Source: CAVVAL01 sp963742725 (GTDB lineage: Bacteria; Actinomycetota; Actinomycetes; Mycobacteriales; Cryptosporangiaceae). From it: a DNA stretch of 64,000 bases. The translations under genes were made by a program, and so were the position numbers. This document shows positions 53,409-61,606 of the stretch, one piece after another. Position 1 is the stretch's first letter, and each line of letters begins with the position of its first letter. The DNA lies in NCBI GenBank assembly GCA_963742725.1, contig CAVUMX010000001.1:2728001-2792000 (forward strand). The letters are read 5' to 3'. The notes beneath the pieces are model-generated. The model ran no database searches and was not told the origin of the DNA. It saw only the letters and a list, made by a program, of their open reading frames with translations.

Positions 53409-53775
53409 TGGCAGCCAGGGGTCGGTTCGGTGAATAGGCGGTATTCGCGGCAACTCGCACGGTAATTGTCGGGCGAAAATTGCGGGAGCGATGATTGTCG
53501 AAAATGTCCGGCGCGTTTCCTTGGCCGCTCTATCGCATTTCATTTGTCTGGGGAAAGGAGGCGCGGCGGGTGGCTCCACGGCGGCTGCTAGCGGCAAGCG
53601 AGCGGCACCTCAGCGGCACGCGAGGGGCAACCCGAAGGCAACCGGGCGGCGGCAGCGGCGGCACTTTGTCTGGTTAGGCGGCTTTCGTGCCGCTGGTCGA
53701 ACGATTCTCAGGCACCCGTTGAACCCTCCGGCGGCCGGACGCGTACCCCCTGCCGCAACACCTTAGATCGGTCTC

Positions 53776-53832
53776 ATGGACCAGCGCAGGCTTGATTACC
53801 ACTCCCCCCGTGGCAATCAAGCCTGCGTCCAT
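53776..53832. repeat. Large structured hairpin of unknown function
   Basis: The 13-bp stem CGCAGGCTTGATT/AATCAAGCCTGCG (53785-53797 and 53815-53827) continues inwards, past one unpaired base on each side, with CCAC/GTGG closing a 7-base T-C6 loop, and outwards, after a four-base bulge, with ATGGA/TCCAT. That gives about 22 paired bases. No gene ends within 300 bp on either side, so it is not an ordinary terminator. Confidence 0.7.
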
Positions 53833-53942
53833 GTGTAAGGGCACCCGAAAAGTGCACTACTTTGCGCGACGCCTGGCCTACCGGAAGGCAACCTGAGCCC
53901 GCTTTTAAGGAGTATTTAAGCGGCGGGCGGCTCGCTGAGTTA

Positions 53943-53970
53943 TTGACTGCGCATCGGGTGGCGGCATACT
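53943..53970 (+). promoter_or_regulatory. Promoter of the ferric-reductase-like/ferredoxin gene
   Basis: TTGACT (53943-53948), a 16-bp spacer and CATACT (53965-53970). The predicted leader is about 130 bases long. Confidence 0.5.
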
Positions 53971-54106
53971 TGGCCGTGGGTCGCCGAAGGGTGGCCCGAT
54001 GCGAATAGCGATGAATATCGGTAGTGGTTTACAAGCGCGCAGCGCGCCCGTCCCGGGCCGCGAGGCGCGTCGCGGAGCCGGCTCACCTCGGCTCGCATAG
54101 GTGCGA

Positions 54107-55408
54107 ATGGGAGCTACGAAATTGGGCAACAGTGCGGTGGAGACTTCGTTAGTCGTCCATAGCATCGGGCACACGTTGGGGTTCGCGTCCTACTTCCTCC
54201 TGTTCCTGGCCGTGGCATACGGCATTGTGTTGCGCGCCGGCTGGGCGCTGACCCGTTACAAGCACGCCACCGTCTACGGCACGCACATGACGCTGGTTCT
54301 GCTCGGTCTGAACCTGGGCGTGGTCCACGGAATCGCGCAGACGTTCAACCCGATCGGCACCATCGGCGCGTTGCAGGTGGTGGTCCCGTTCGTCGACGCG
54401 ACCGACCCGATCGGCGTCGGCTTCGGCGTCATCGCCACCGAGCTGATGCTCGCGTTGACGTTCTCGATCCTCATCCAGAAGAAGCTCGGGTACAGCAAGT
54501 GGCGGTCGCTGCACTCGCTGGCGTACGCCTCCTACACCCTGCTGACCGCGCACCTGCTGATCTCCGGGCGGCACGTGCTGCCGGTGCCGGCGGTGTGGAT
54601 CCCCGTCGTCCTGTCGCAGGTCGTCGTCATCGGAATGTGGATCTTCACCTCCAGCCAGGTCAGCGGTAACGCCCGCAAGATGGGCGAGCGGGTCGGTTCC
54701 CGGATCCGCGCGCAGCAGGCCACGGTCAACGTCGACCCGGGCCGCTGCGTCCGGTTCGGCTTCTGCGAGCACGAGGCGCCGGAGATCTTCCAGCTCCGCA
54801 GCGACGGGCGGCTCGCCTATCAACCACAGGTGCCCGCCGACCAGATCGACGCCGTCATCCAGGCCGCGAAGATCTGCCCGGCCCGCGCGATCATGCTGAC
54901 CCGGACGGCCACCACCGTCGTCATGCAGAACCCCGAGGACGAGCCGGCGGCGGACGAGCCGCCGCGCCCGACCGGCCGACCCGAGCCCCGCACCACCGCG
55001 ATTCCCCGGGTCGACCGGGTCCGCGAGGAGCGGGCGAGAAACGAGCGACCGGAGCCGGCTCGCGAGACAAGAGCTGAGGCTCCGCGCAGTGCGCCGCCGG
55101 CCGCGGACCGTCCGCGCGGCGCCCCGACCGCGGACCGCCCGCGTGCGGTTCCCCGGATCGACGAGCGTCCGTCCCGGTCCGAGCGTCCCCGCTCGGTGCC
55201 GCGGATCGACGAGCGTCCGACCCGCGCGGACAGGCCCCGTGCGCTGCCGCGCGCCGAAGACCGTTCCCGGGCCGCCGCTCCTCCGCCCCCCAGGGAGGAG
55301 CGCGGCCCCAGGGCAGTGCCGAGAGAGGACGGACCCCGCGCGGTTCCGTCCGGACGCCCCACTCGGCTGGCACGACGTGGCGCGAGCCGTCACGGCAGGG
55401 AGGAATAG
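54107..55408 (+). CDS. Membrane haem protein (ferric reductase-like) fused to a [3Fe-4S]-type ferredoxin and disordered tail
   Basis: A 433-residue fusion. Residues about 15-190 form six helices with several His pairs in the membrane (VVHSIGHTLGF, KHATVYGTHMTL, VVHGIAQ, SLHSLAYASYTLLTAHLL), like a ferric-reductase/NOX haem domain. Residues about 205-270 are a ferredoxin with CVRFGFCEHEAPEIF and a distant KICPARAI: three cysteines, fitting a [3Fe-4S] cluster. The last 160 residues are Arg/Pro/Asp-rich and disordered, with a near-repeat RIDERP. ATG 54107 is chosen; GTG 54101 is possible. The FAD enzyme downstream probably feeds it electrons. Confidence 0.85.
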   Translation: MGATKLGNSAVETSLVVHSIGHTLGFASYFLLFLAVAYGIVLRAGWALTRYKHATVYGTHMTLVLLGLNLGVVHGIAQTFNPIGTIGALQVVVPFVDATDPIGVGFGVIATELMLALTFSILIQKKLGYSKWRSLHSLAYASYTLLTAHLLISGRHVLPVPAVWIPVVLSQVVVIGMWIFTSSQVSGNARKMGERVGSRIRAQQATVNVDPGRCVRFGFCEHEAPEIFQLRSDGRLAYQPQVPADQIDAVIQAAKICPARAIMLTRTATTVVMQNPEDEPAADEPPRPTGRPEPRTTAIPRVDRVREERARNERPEPARETRAEAPRSAPPAADRPRGAPTADRPRAVPRIDERPSRSERPRSVPRIDERPTRADRPRALPRAEDRSRAAAPPPPREERGPRAVPREDGPRAVPSGRPTRLARRGASRHGREE

Positions 55409-55412
55409 GAAG

Positions 55413-56696
55413 ATGCTCAGGGCCGCGAAATCGCCCACCTACGGAGATCGCATCCTGGTCGTCGGCACCGGCGCTGCCGGTCTCGCCGCAGCCGAGGAAC
55501 TGCGCCGGCTCGACTACACCGGCGAGATCACCATGCTCGGCGGGGAGAAGCTCGGACCGTACGACCGTCCGTCCTGCTCGAAGGCGCTGCTCAACGGCCA
55601 CGCTCGCCCGGTGGACGTGCGGCTGCCGATCCAGCCCGGCCTCGGTCTCAACTGGAAGCTCGGCCGCCGCGCCATCGACATCGATCCGGTGGCGCGCCGG
55701 GTGTGGGCCGACAGCGGCGAGACGTTCGACTACGACGGCCTGGTCATCGCCTGCGGCGGCCGCGCGGTACTCCCGAAGGGATTCCCCGAGGGCGCGCCGG
55801 GGCTGTACCCGCTCTACACGGTCGACCACGCGTGGGCGGTCCGGCAGGAGCTGCGTGACGCCGGCCGCGTCGCGATCGTCGGCGGCGGTCTCACCGGCTG
55901 CGAGGTGGCCTGCACGGTCACCCAGCTCGCCCGCGAGGCCGTGATCATCGACTCGAAGAACCACGTCATGGACCGTGCCGTCGGCCAGACCGCCGGTGAG
56001 CTGATCCGCGACGACCACCTGCACCACAAGATCGAGATGAAGCTGAACGTCCGGGTCAAGGGCGTGCAGCAGACGCACGGCCGGTGGCGCCTGGAGCTCA
56101 GCGACGGCACGTTCGTCGTCGCCGACCTCGTCGTGGTCACGGCCGGCGAGAAGCCGGACAACGACTGGCTGAAGAACTCGGGCTTCGACATTACGGACGG
56201 CGTCCGCTGCGACGAGAGCCTCCGCGTCGTCGGCGGCGACGGCACCGTGGTCGCCGCCGGCGGGATCGCCAGCTGGCCGAACCTGCGCTACACCGAGAAG
56301 CCCGGCCGCACCGGCCAGTGGATCGGATCGATCGAGCAGGGGCAGGCGGCGGCGTACGCTCTGCTGGCAGGCCCGGAAACGTCACTGCCGCCGATGACCG
56401 TGCTCCCGCGGTTCTGGTCGCAGCAGAACTCGTTGCGGCTCCAGGTCTGCGGAAAGATCGGCGGACCGAACGACGAGATGGAGCTGACCCGGATGCGCCC
56501 CCGGCGCAAGGACATCGCCAACTCCGGGGTCGTGGTCAGCTACTTCGAGAAGGGCATGCTGTCCGGGGTCGTCGCGGTGAACGCGCCGCACGGTTTCACC
56601 CAGGTCGTGCGCACCCTGCTGGCCATCCCGCCGGAGCTCGCGAAGAAGACCGACATGTCGGCGTCGAAGGTCCGCAAGCTCGCCCGGGTGTCGTAG
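55413..56696 (+). CDS. FAD-dependent NAD(P)H oxidoreductase (ferredoxin-reductase-like)
   Basis: A 427-residue two-dinucleotide-fold flavoprotein. FAD binding: ILVVGTGAAGLAAAEELRRLDY; active-site region GPYDRPSCSKALL; NAD(P)H binding: RVAIVGGGLTGCEVACTVTQL; second FAD contact: VVAAGGIASWPN. This matches rubredoxin/ferredoxin reductases of the FNR-like superfamily. ATG 55413 is four bases after the upstream stop, with AGGAAG as ribosome site; a longer upstream frame is only open sequence. The pair would carry electrons from NAD(P)H to the membrane haem protein. Confidence 0.9.
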   Translation: MLRAAKSPTYGDRILVVGTGAAGLAAAEELRRLDYTGEITMLGGEKLGPYDRPSCSKALLNGHARPVDVRLPIQPGLGLNWKLGRRAIDIDPVARRVWADSGETFDYDGLVIACGGRAVLPKGFPEGAPGLYPLYTVDHAWAVRQELRDAGRVAIVGGGLTGCEVACTVTQLAREAVIIDSKNHVMDRAVGQTAGELIRDDHLHHKIEMKLNVRVKGVQQTHGRWRLELSDGTFVVADLVVVTAGEKPDNDWLKNSGFDITDGVRCDESLRVVGGDGTVVAAGGIASWPNLRYTEKPGRTGQWIGSIEQGQAAAYALLAGPETSLPPMTVLPRFWSQQNSLRLQVCGKIGGPNDEMELTRMRPRRKDIANSGVVVSYFEKGMLSGVVAVNAPHGFTQVVRTLLAIPPELAKKTDMSASKVRKLARVS

Positions 56697-56711
56697 CGGG
56701 CGTACCGAACT

Positions 56712-56750
56712 AACGCTGGTGGGCGGCGGGAAGGGCCGCCCACCAGCGTT
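56712..56750. terminator. Strong hairpin terminator between convergent genes
   Basis: A perfect 16-bp stem (56712-56727 with 56735-56750), 7-base loop and a TTGT tail. It serves the FAD reductase gene and the convergent small gene that ends at 56754. Confidence 0.85.
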
Positions 56751-56753
56751 TTG

Positions 56754-57032
56754 TCATGCGGGAAGGACGAGGTCCTTCGCGTCGGCGCCGCCCGTGGCCA
56801 GGTGCGCCACGGCGGCGTCGTGCAGTGCCTGTCCGAGCGCCGGGTCGTCGAGCTGGTAGCGGCCGTTCGTGACCACGTACCACTCGCCGGCGTCCAGGTA
56901 CTGGATGTTGAGCGTGGCCGCGCCGCCGTCGGTGACGTCCGTGCGCAGGGTCAGCTCGCCGGTGATCACGCCTACCTCGTCGGTCATGACGCCGCCGGGG
57001 CCGGGCGTGAAGGTCGTGGTGAACGACGCCAT
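56754..57032 (-). CDS. Hypothetical small protein encoded with the secreted nuclease
   Basis: A 92-residue protein with MASFTTTFTPGPGGVMTDEVGVITGELTLRT, several beta strands (AATLNIQYLDAGEWYVVTNGRYQL) and a C-terminal helix (PALGQALHDAAVAHLATGG). It has no signal peptide. Its ATG overlaps the nuclease stop (TGATG), so it is co-translated with it. An immunity or inhibitor role is possible but unsupported beyond coupling. Confidence 0.7.
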   Translation of the reverse strand: MASFTTTFTPGPGGVMTDEVGVITGELTLRTDVTDGGAATLNIQYLDAGEWYVVTNGRYQLDDPALGQALHDAAVAHLATGGADAKDLVLPA

Positions 57033-57709
57033 CAGCAGTCCTCGTCCAGGATGTCGGTGAGCGTGGTCTTCTCCGCGCTCGTGATGTTGAGGTCCCACTG
57101 ATACTTCACGTCGATCCAGCGCCGCGCGTAGAGGCACCAGTGGGCGGTGTTCGCCGGCAGCCACTGGTCCGGTGACTGGTCGCCCTTGGAACGGTTCGAC
57201 GACGCGCTGACCGCCACGAGCTGGGAGATGCTCAGGTCGTTCGCGAACTCCTCGCGCTCGGCCGTGGTCCAGTCGTCGGCGCCGGAGCGCCACGCGTTGG
57301 CCAGCGCGACGATGTGGTCGATGTCGATGTCGGACGCGTCCGTGAACGTCAGCTTGTCGTAGATGCTGTACCACTTGCCGGCCGTCGGCGTGCAGGCCGC
57401 GTTGACCGTGACGCCGGTGCCGTCGCGCTTGAGTACGGTCTCGCGCGTGTTGCACGTGCCGGTGACGGTGTGCCAGTGCGGGAACTTGTCCCGGCTGTAG
57501 CCGGTCATCGGGTGCGGCGCGGCTACAGTGAGCGTGGCCAGGTGCGCGCGGGTCGTGGACACGCCTGGCGGAGCCGGTGGTGCGGCGCTCGCCGGATGAC
57601 TGGCCCAGAACAGGGCCGTGAGGGCCAGGACCAGCGCCGACACGAGGCCGGCGCGCTGGAACCGGGCCCGGGCACGGCCCGGCGGCGCGGACTTCGGTGC
57701 AGGGGTCAT
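57032..57709 (-). CDS. Secreted HNH/GmrSD-type (DUF1524) nuclease
   Basis: A 225-residue exported protein: a positively charged start and hydrophobic signal (LVSALVLALTALFWASHPASAAP), then a DUF1524-like HNH domain with TCNTRETVLKRD, the catalytic IDIDHIVALANAWRSGA and SNRSKGDQSPDQWLP. Secreted actinobacterial members degrade extracellular DNA or RNA. GGAGG lies six bases before ATG 57709. It is followed with a 1-bp overlap by a small cytosolic protein. Confidence 0.9.
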   Translation of the reverse strand: MTPAPKSAPPGRARARFQRAGLVSALVLALTALFWASHPASAAPPAPPGVSTTRAHLATLTVAAPHPMTGYSRDKFPHWHTVTGTCNTRETVLKRDGTGVTVNAACTPTAGKWYSIYDKLTFTDASDIDIDHIVALANAWRSGADDWTTAEREEFANDLSISQLVAVSASSNRSKGDQSPDQWLPANTAHWCLYARRWIDVKYQWDLNITSAEKTTLTDILDEDC

Positions 57710-57917
57710 TACGTCCTCCCAGAGGTGGTGGGCGACCTCCGTGAGCACGATGGTGGTGACGAACGCAGAACGTAACGTCACCGACATGTCGGGGACGTTG
57801 TGTCCACGGAGGATGTGGGTAGGGATCCGCAGTATCACCGCTTCGTCGCAGTTCGCGGTAGTAGTGCACACGTAAAATCCGAATTTCTTTCGGGTTCAAA
57901 TGATGAACGGAGGATGA

Positions 57918-58289
57918 ATGAGAATGCGGGATCGTGTCGTTCTCGGTGGCTGCCTACGTGCGGTCGTGGCCGCCGAGCCTGCTGCCGGTAGTCCCGAGTT
58001 CCGCCGGTTTCTCGCCGGTGCGCGTGCCGGCCTGGAGTGGGTGGTCGGGCACACGCCGACCGCGCCCGCCAGCGCCGAGGCCAAGCGGCCCACACCCGCG
58101 CAGATGCAGAGCGAAGAGCGCTACTGCGACCGGATCATCTACGCCCCCGACGTCCATCCCGTCATCGATCCCGACTACGCCAACGGTGTCGAGCACGCGC
58201 TGTCCTGGGCGCGCGGCGCCGAAGAGGAACCGCCGGTTCCGGCGGCCGGTGCCATCAAGGCGTGCTCCTGCACCTGGCAGGCGGCCTGA
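57918..58289 (+). CDS. Hypothetical protein with C-terminal Cys pair
   Basis: A 123-residue soluble protein: LRAVVAAEPAAGSPEFRRFLAGARAGLEWVVGHTP, an EERYCDRIIYAPDVHPV segment, DYANGVEHALSWARGAE and a C-terminal KACSCTWQA. No family recognised. GGAGG lies three bases before ATG 57918, with a second in-frame ATG at 57924 at a better distance. It diverges from the secreted nuclease gene and lies 62 bp before the deaminase gene, possibly in the same transcript. Confidence 0.6.
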   Translation: MRMRDRVVLGGCLRAVVAAEPAAGSPEFRRFLAGARAGLEWVVGHTPTAPASAEAKRPTPAQMQSEERYCDRIIYAPDVHPVIDPDYANGVEHALSWARGAEEEPPVPAAGAIKACSCTWQAA

Positions 58290-58351
58290 CGCTGGCGGCC
58301 TGACCCGGTGCGGCGACCGGCCGGGCGGCCGCTTGGGGCATGATCGAGGGC

Positions 58352-59383
58352 ATGTCTTCGAGCCTCGTCCCGTTCATCGCCGCGCTGCCCAAGGTCGAGC
58401 TGCACGTCCACCTGGTGGGGTCGGCGTCGATCCAGACGGTTCTGGATCTCGCCCGCCGCCAGCCGGACAAGGGCGTTCCGACCGATGAGGACGATCTGCG
58501 GAAGTTCTACGAGTTCACCGACTTCGCGCACTTCATCGACGTCTACATCACGGTCAACCGGCTGGTCGTGAGCGGCGCCGACATCGAGCTGCTCGTCACC
58601 GGGCTGGCCCGCGACCTGGCCAGCCAGAACGTCCGCTACGCCGAGGTCACGGTCACGCCGCACAGCCACCTGCTGGCGGGCATCCCCGCCGAGGACGTCG
58701 TCGCCGGGCTGACCGAGGGCCGCCGCCGCGCGCTCGCCGAGCACGGCGTGGCGCTGAACTGGATCATGGACATCCCCGGTGAGCTGGGGCCGGAGTCCGG
58801 GCTGACGACGGCGAGGTTCGTCCTCGACCACCAGCCGGAGGGCACCGTCGCGTTCGGACTCGGCGGCCCCGAGATCGGGTTCCCGCGCGAGCTGTTCACC
58901 GAGTCGTTCGACATGGCCCGCGCGGCTGGGCTGCGCAGCGCGCCGCACGCGGGGGAGACGACGGGGCCGGAGTCGGTGTGGTCGGCGATCCGCAACCTCG
59001 GCGCCGAGCGCATCGGCCACGGCATCAACGCGGTGAACGACCCCGAACTGCTGGACTACCTCGGCGAACACAGGATCCCGCTCGAAGTCTCGCCGACGTC
59101 CAACATCTGCACGGGCGCGGTGAAGACGATGTCCGAGCATCCGCTGCCGCGCCTCCTCGACGCCGGGCTGGTCGTCACGCTGAACACCGACGACCCGGGC
59201 ATGTTCCACACGACGCTCAACCGCGAGTACGAGATCGCGCACGAGCAGTTCGGTCTCGGGGCCGCTGACCTGGCCGAACTCGCCCGCAACGCGGCCAGGG
59301 TGGCCTTCTGCTCCGACGATCAGCGCCGCGCCCTGCTCGCCGAGATCGACGCCGCCGCCGCGCGCCCACTTTCGGACTTTTGA
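58352..59383 (+). CDS. Adenosine deaminase family amidohydrolase
   Basis: A 343-residue TIM-barrel zinc enzyme. Metal ligands and catalytic residues: His-X-His in KVELHVHLVGS, His in SAPHAGETTG with its catalytic Glu, IGHGI and Asp in LNTDDPGMF. The subfamily (NICTGAVKTMSEHPLPRLLDAG) includes adenine, adenosine and 6-aminodeoxyfutalosine deaminases, so substrate is uncertain. ATG 58340 is the alternative start. The last codons (Leu-Ser-Asp-Phe-stop) lie inside the dispersed hairpin repeat. Confidence 0.88.
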   Translation: MSSSLVPFIAALPKVELHVHLVGSASIQTVLDLARRQPDKGVPTDEDDLRKFYEFTDFAHFIDVYITVNRLVVSGADIELLVTGLARDLASQNVRYAEVTVTPHSHLLAGIPAEDVVAGLTEGRRRALAEHGVALNWIMDIPGELGPESGLTTARFVLDHQPEGTVAFGLGGPEIGFPRELFTESFDMARAAGLRSAPHAGETTGPESVWSAIRNLGAERIGHGINAVNDPELLDYLGEHRIPLEVSPTSNICTGAVKTMSEHPLPRLLDAGLVVTLNTDDPGMFHTTLNREYEIAHEQFGLGAADLAELARNAARVAFCSDDQRRALLAEIDAAAARPLSDF

Positions 59384-59420
59384 GGGTGCCGCGGCCTCCC
59401 CGACCCTCAAAAGTCCGAAA
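59370..59420. repeat. Long hairpin repeat, copy 2
   Basis: A perfect 18-bp inverted repeat (59370-59387 with 59403-59420) around a 15-base loop. Its 17-bp core TTTCGGACTTTTGAGGG equals that of the element at 24468-24522, in the same orientation, with unrelated loop. The left arm supplies the last codons and stop of the deaminase gene. Confidence 0.85.
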
Positions 59421-59498
59421 CTCGGGGTGGCCGGCTGACGTCCGTACCAGGGAAACATGCAGTTTGTGCTCTTTCGCTGGACGGCTACACCCCCTTCA

Positions 59499-59515
59499 AT
59501 CAGGTGTTACCTGAT
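59499..59515. promoter_or_regulatory. Inverted repeat upstream of the carboxypeptidase gene
   Basis: ATCAGGT-GTT-ACCTGAT, perfect 7-bp arms, 36 bp before the M14 start codon; a probable operator for an unidentified regulator. Confidence 0.45.
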
Positions 59516-59551
59516 CTGACCGGGTTCGGGTGTAGTTGAGGGAGGAACTGC

Positions 59552-61216
59552 ATGCGAAGAGGACCACGCGTCGCACTGCTCGGCGCGGCCCTGACCCTCG
59601 TCGGCGCGTTCGTCGTGTCGGGGCCGGCCGGTGCCGACCCGAACAGCGCCGCCGAGGAGACCACGAAGACGTACGTGGTCGAAGGCGTACGGACCGCCGA
59701 ACAGCGGTCCCAGGTGAGCCGGACCGGTGCCGCGATCTCGGAAGCGGATCACGGCAGCGCCCGGATCACGGCCACACCCGCCGAGGTGAAGCAACTGCGG
59801 CGCCTCGGCTACACCGTCACAGCGGTGCAGGAGACCACCCCGCCGGGTGCCCCGGGAACGCTCGACTTCCCGCCGGCGGACTCCCGCTACCACAACTACA
59901 CCGAGTTGGTCGCTGAGATCGACGCCGCGGTCGCCGCCTACCCGGCCCTGGTGAAGAAGTTCAGCATCGGCACGTCGCACGAGGGCCGCCAGCTCTGGGC
60001 GGCGAAGATCAGCGACAACGTCGCCACGGACGAGGCCGAGCCCGAGGTGCTGTTCACCCACGGCCAGCACGCGCGCGAGCACCTCGCCGTGGAGCAGGGG
60101 ATCTACATCCTCAAGGAGCTGACCGGCAAGTACGCCACGGACGCCCGTGTGAAGAGCATCGTTGACACGCGCGAGCTGACGATCGTCTTCAGCCTCAACC
60201 CGGACGGCAAGGAGTACGACGTGGCGACCGGGAGCTACCGGTCGTGGCGCAAGAACCGCCAGCCCAACAGCGGTTCGACGGCGATCGGCACCGACCTGAA
60301 CCGCAACTGGGACTACAAGTGGGGATGCTGCGGCGGCTCCAGCGGCTCACCGTCGTCCGACACGTACCGGGGCGCCTCGGCGTTCTCGGCGCCGGAGACC
60401 GCGCGGGTGCGGGACTACGTGAACTCGCGCGTGATCGGCGGCAAGCAGCAGATCACGACGAACATCGACTTCCACACCTACAGCCAGCTCATCCTGTGGC
60501 CGTACGGGTACACGTACACGGACATCCCGGCGGACATGCGCGCCGACGACCACGCCGTGTTCAAGACCCTCGGCGAGCAGCTGGCGGCGACCAACGGGTA
60601 CACGCCTGAGCAGGCCAGCGACCTGTACATCACCGACGGGTCGATCGACGACTGGCTGTACGGCGCGCACCAGATCTTCTCGTACACGTTCGAGCTGTAC
60701 CCGGGCAGCTTCGGCGGCGGCGGCTTCTACCCGCCGGACGAGGTCATCGAGCGGGAGACGGTCCGTAACCGGGAAGCCGTCCTGAAGTTCCTCGAGGTGT
60801 CGGACTGCCCGTACAAGGTGATCGGCAAGGAGTCGCAGTACTGCGGCACCGACCCCGGCCCTGGTCCGGATCCGAAGACGTTCACCAACGGGACCGACTT
60901 CCAGATCACGGACAACGCGACGATCGAGAGCCCGGTCACGGTCAGCGGCGTCACCGGCAACGCGCCGGCCACGCTCAAGACCGCCGTCGACATCAAGCAC
61001 ACCTACCGTGGTGACCTGGTGATCGACCTGGTCGCGCCCGACGGCACGGCGTACCGCGTGAAGAACTCCAGCTCGTCGGACTCGGTGGACAACGTGCTCG
61101 CCACGTTCACCGTCAACGCGTCCAGCGAGGTCGCGAACGGCGTGTGGAAGCTACGGGTACGGGACGTCTACAACGGCGACGTCGGGTTCCTCGACACGTG
61201 GAGCCTGACCTTCTGA
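59552..61216 (+). CDS. Secreted M14 zinc carboxypeptidase with C-terminal P/Homo B domain
   Basis: A 554-residue exported enzyme: signal peptide (1 to about 29), propeptide, M14 domain with the zinc ligands in FTHGQHAREHLAVEQGIY (His-X2-Glu) and NIDFHTYSQLILWPYG, the catalytic Glu in YTFELYPGSFGGGGFYPP, and TDLNRNWDYKWGCCGGSS, then a C-terminal proprotein-convertase P-like domain (VDIKHTYRGDLVIDLVAPDGT, GVWKLRVRDVYNGDVGFLDTWSL). AGGGAGGA lies just upstream. Removes C-terminal residues from extracellular peptides. Confidence 0.95.
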   Translation: MRRGPRVALLGAALTLVGAFVVSGPAGADPNSAAEETTKTYVVEGVRTAEQRSQVSRTGAAISEADHGSARITATPAEVKQLRRLGYTVTAVQETTPPGAPGTLDFPPADSRYHNYTELVAEIDAAVAAYPALVKKFSIGTSHEGRQLWAAKISDNVATDEAEPEVLFTHGQHAREHLAVEQGIYILKELTGKYATDARVKSIVDTRELTIVFSLNPDGKEYDVATGSYRSWRKNRQPNSGSTAIGTDLNRNWDYKWGCCGGSSGSPSSDTYRGASAFSAPETARVRDYVNSRVIGGKQQITTNIDFHTYSQLILWPYGYTYTDIPADMRADDHAVFKTLGEQLAATNGYTPEQASDLYITDGSIDDWLYGAHQIFSYTFELYPGSFGGGGFYPPDEVIERETVRNREAVLKFLEVSDCPYKVIGKESQYCGTDPGPGPDPKTFTNGTDFQITDNATIESPVTVSGVTGNAPATLKTAVDIKHTYRGDLVIDLVAPDGTAYRVKNSSSSDSVDNVLATFTVNASSEVANGVWKLRVRDVYNGDVGFLDTWSLTF

Positions 61217-61225
61217 GTCGCGACA

Positions 61226-61255
61226 GGGACCGGCGAGCGCCCACTCGCCGGTCCC
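61226..61255. terminator. Hairpin terminator between convergent genes
   Basis: A perfect 12-bp stem (61226-61237 with 61244-61255) with a 6-base loop lies between the carboxypeptidase stop and the convergent DUF6158 stop. Confidence 0.75.
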
Positions 61256-61262
61256 GCTCGTC

Positions 61263-61517
61263 TCAGGTGCGCGTGCGTGCGCCGGTGCGGAGGCGGGACG
61301 GGTCCACCTCGCGGCGCGGGTACCGGCGCAGATACTCGTCCTCCAGCTCGGCGGTGCGGCGGGAATGGTTCGCCAGCGCCTCCTCGGATCCGTGTCTCAG
61401 GGTCTCCAGCCGGGTGATGTAGAGCTGCTGCAGCTCGTGGAACACCTCGTCGTCGGTGAGGTCGGCGGGCGTGACCCCGAGGCCGGGTATGGCGTTGCGG
61501 GTGTGGTCGGCGGTCAT
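61263..61517 (-). CDS. DUF6158 family protein
   Basis: An 84-residue small protein: GVTPADLTDDEVFHELQQLYITRLETLRHGSEEALANHSRRTAELEDEYLRRYP is the whole conserved unit of this actinobacterial family of unknown function, all-helical and charged. It has no signal or membrane segment. It lies alone on the minus strand, divergent from the MFS-GNAT gene across about 90 bp. Confidence 0.8.
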   Translation of the reverse strand: MTADHTRNAIPGLGVTPADLTDDEVFHELQQLYITRLETLRHGSEEALANHSRRTAELEDEYLRRYPRREVDPSRLRTGARTRT

Positions 61518-61593
61518 GTTCCTTCGGTTCCCCCACGGCCGGACGCTGAAACGGTGTGGGCGGTCTCACAGGCCGGACCGGGCCAAGCAGGCA

Positions 61594-61599
61594 TAACGT
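61594..61599 (+). promoter_or_regulatory. -10 hexamer of a leaderless promoter (MFS-GNAT gene)
   Basis: TAACGT ends seven bases before the ATG at 61607 and no ribosome site is visible. Confidence 0.45.
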
Positions 61600-61606
61600 C
61601 GACTTG

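Larger units (their letters stand above)
53349..54106. other. 758-bp gene-free region
   Basis: No ORF here has credible protein character. Contents: a perfect GCCGGTA-A-TACCGGC palindrome (53394-53408) before the VOC gene, an AT-richer stretch with GAAAATTG around 53475, a large hairpin (53776-53832), a CCGCTTTTAA ... TTTAAGCGG inverted repeat near 53908-53932, and a promoter-like pair at 53943-53970. The 3' 135 bp would be the leader of the next gene. Confidence 0.7.

Noticed and set aside
53491..53766. A 91-codon ORF in the gene-free region
   Set aside because: The translation is low-complexity, basic and lacks any domain or conserved-looking segment; no ribosome site stands before it.
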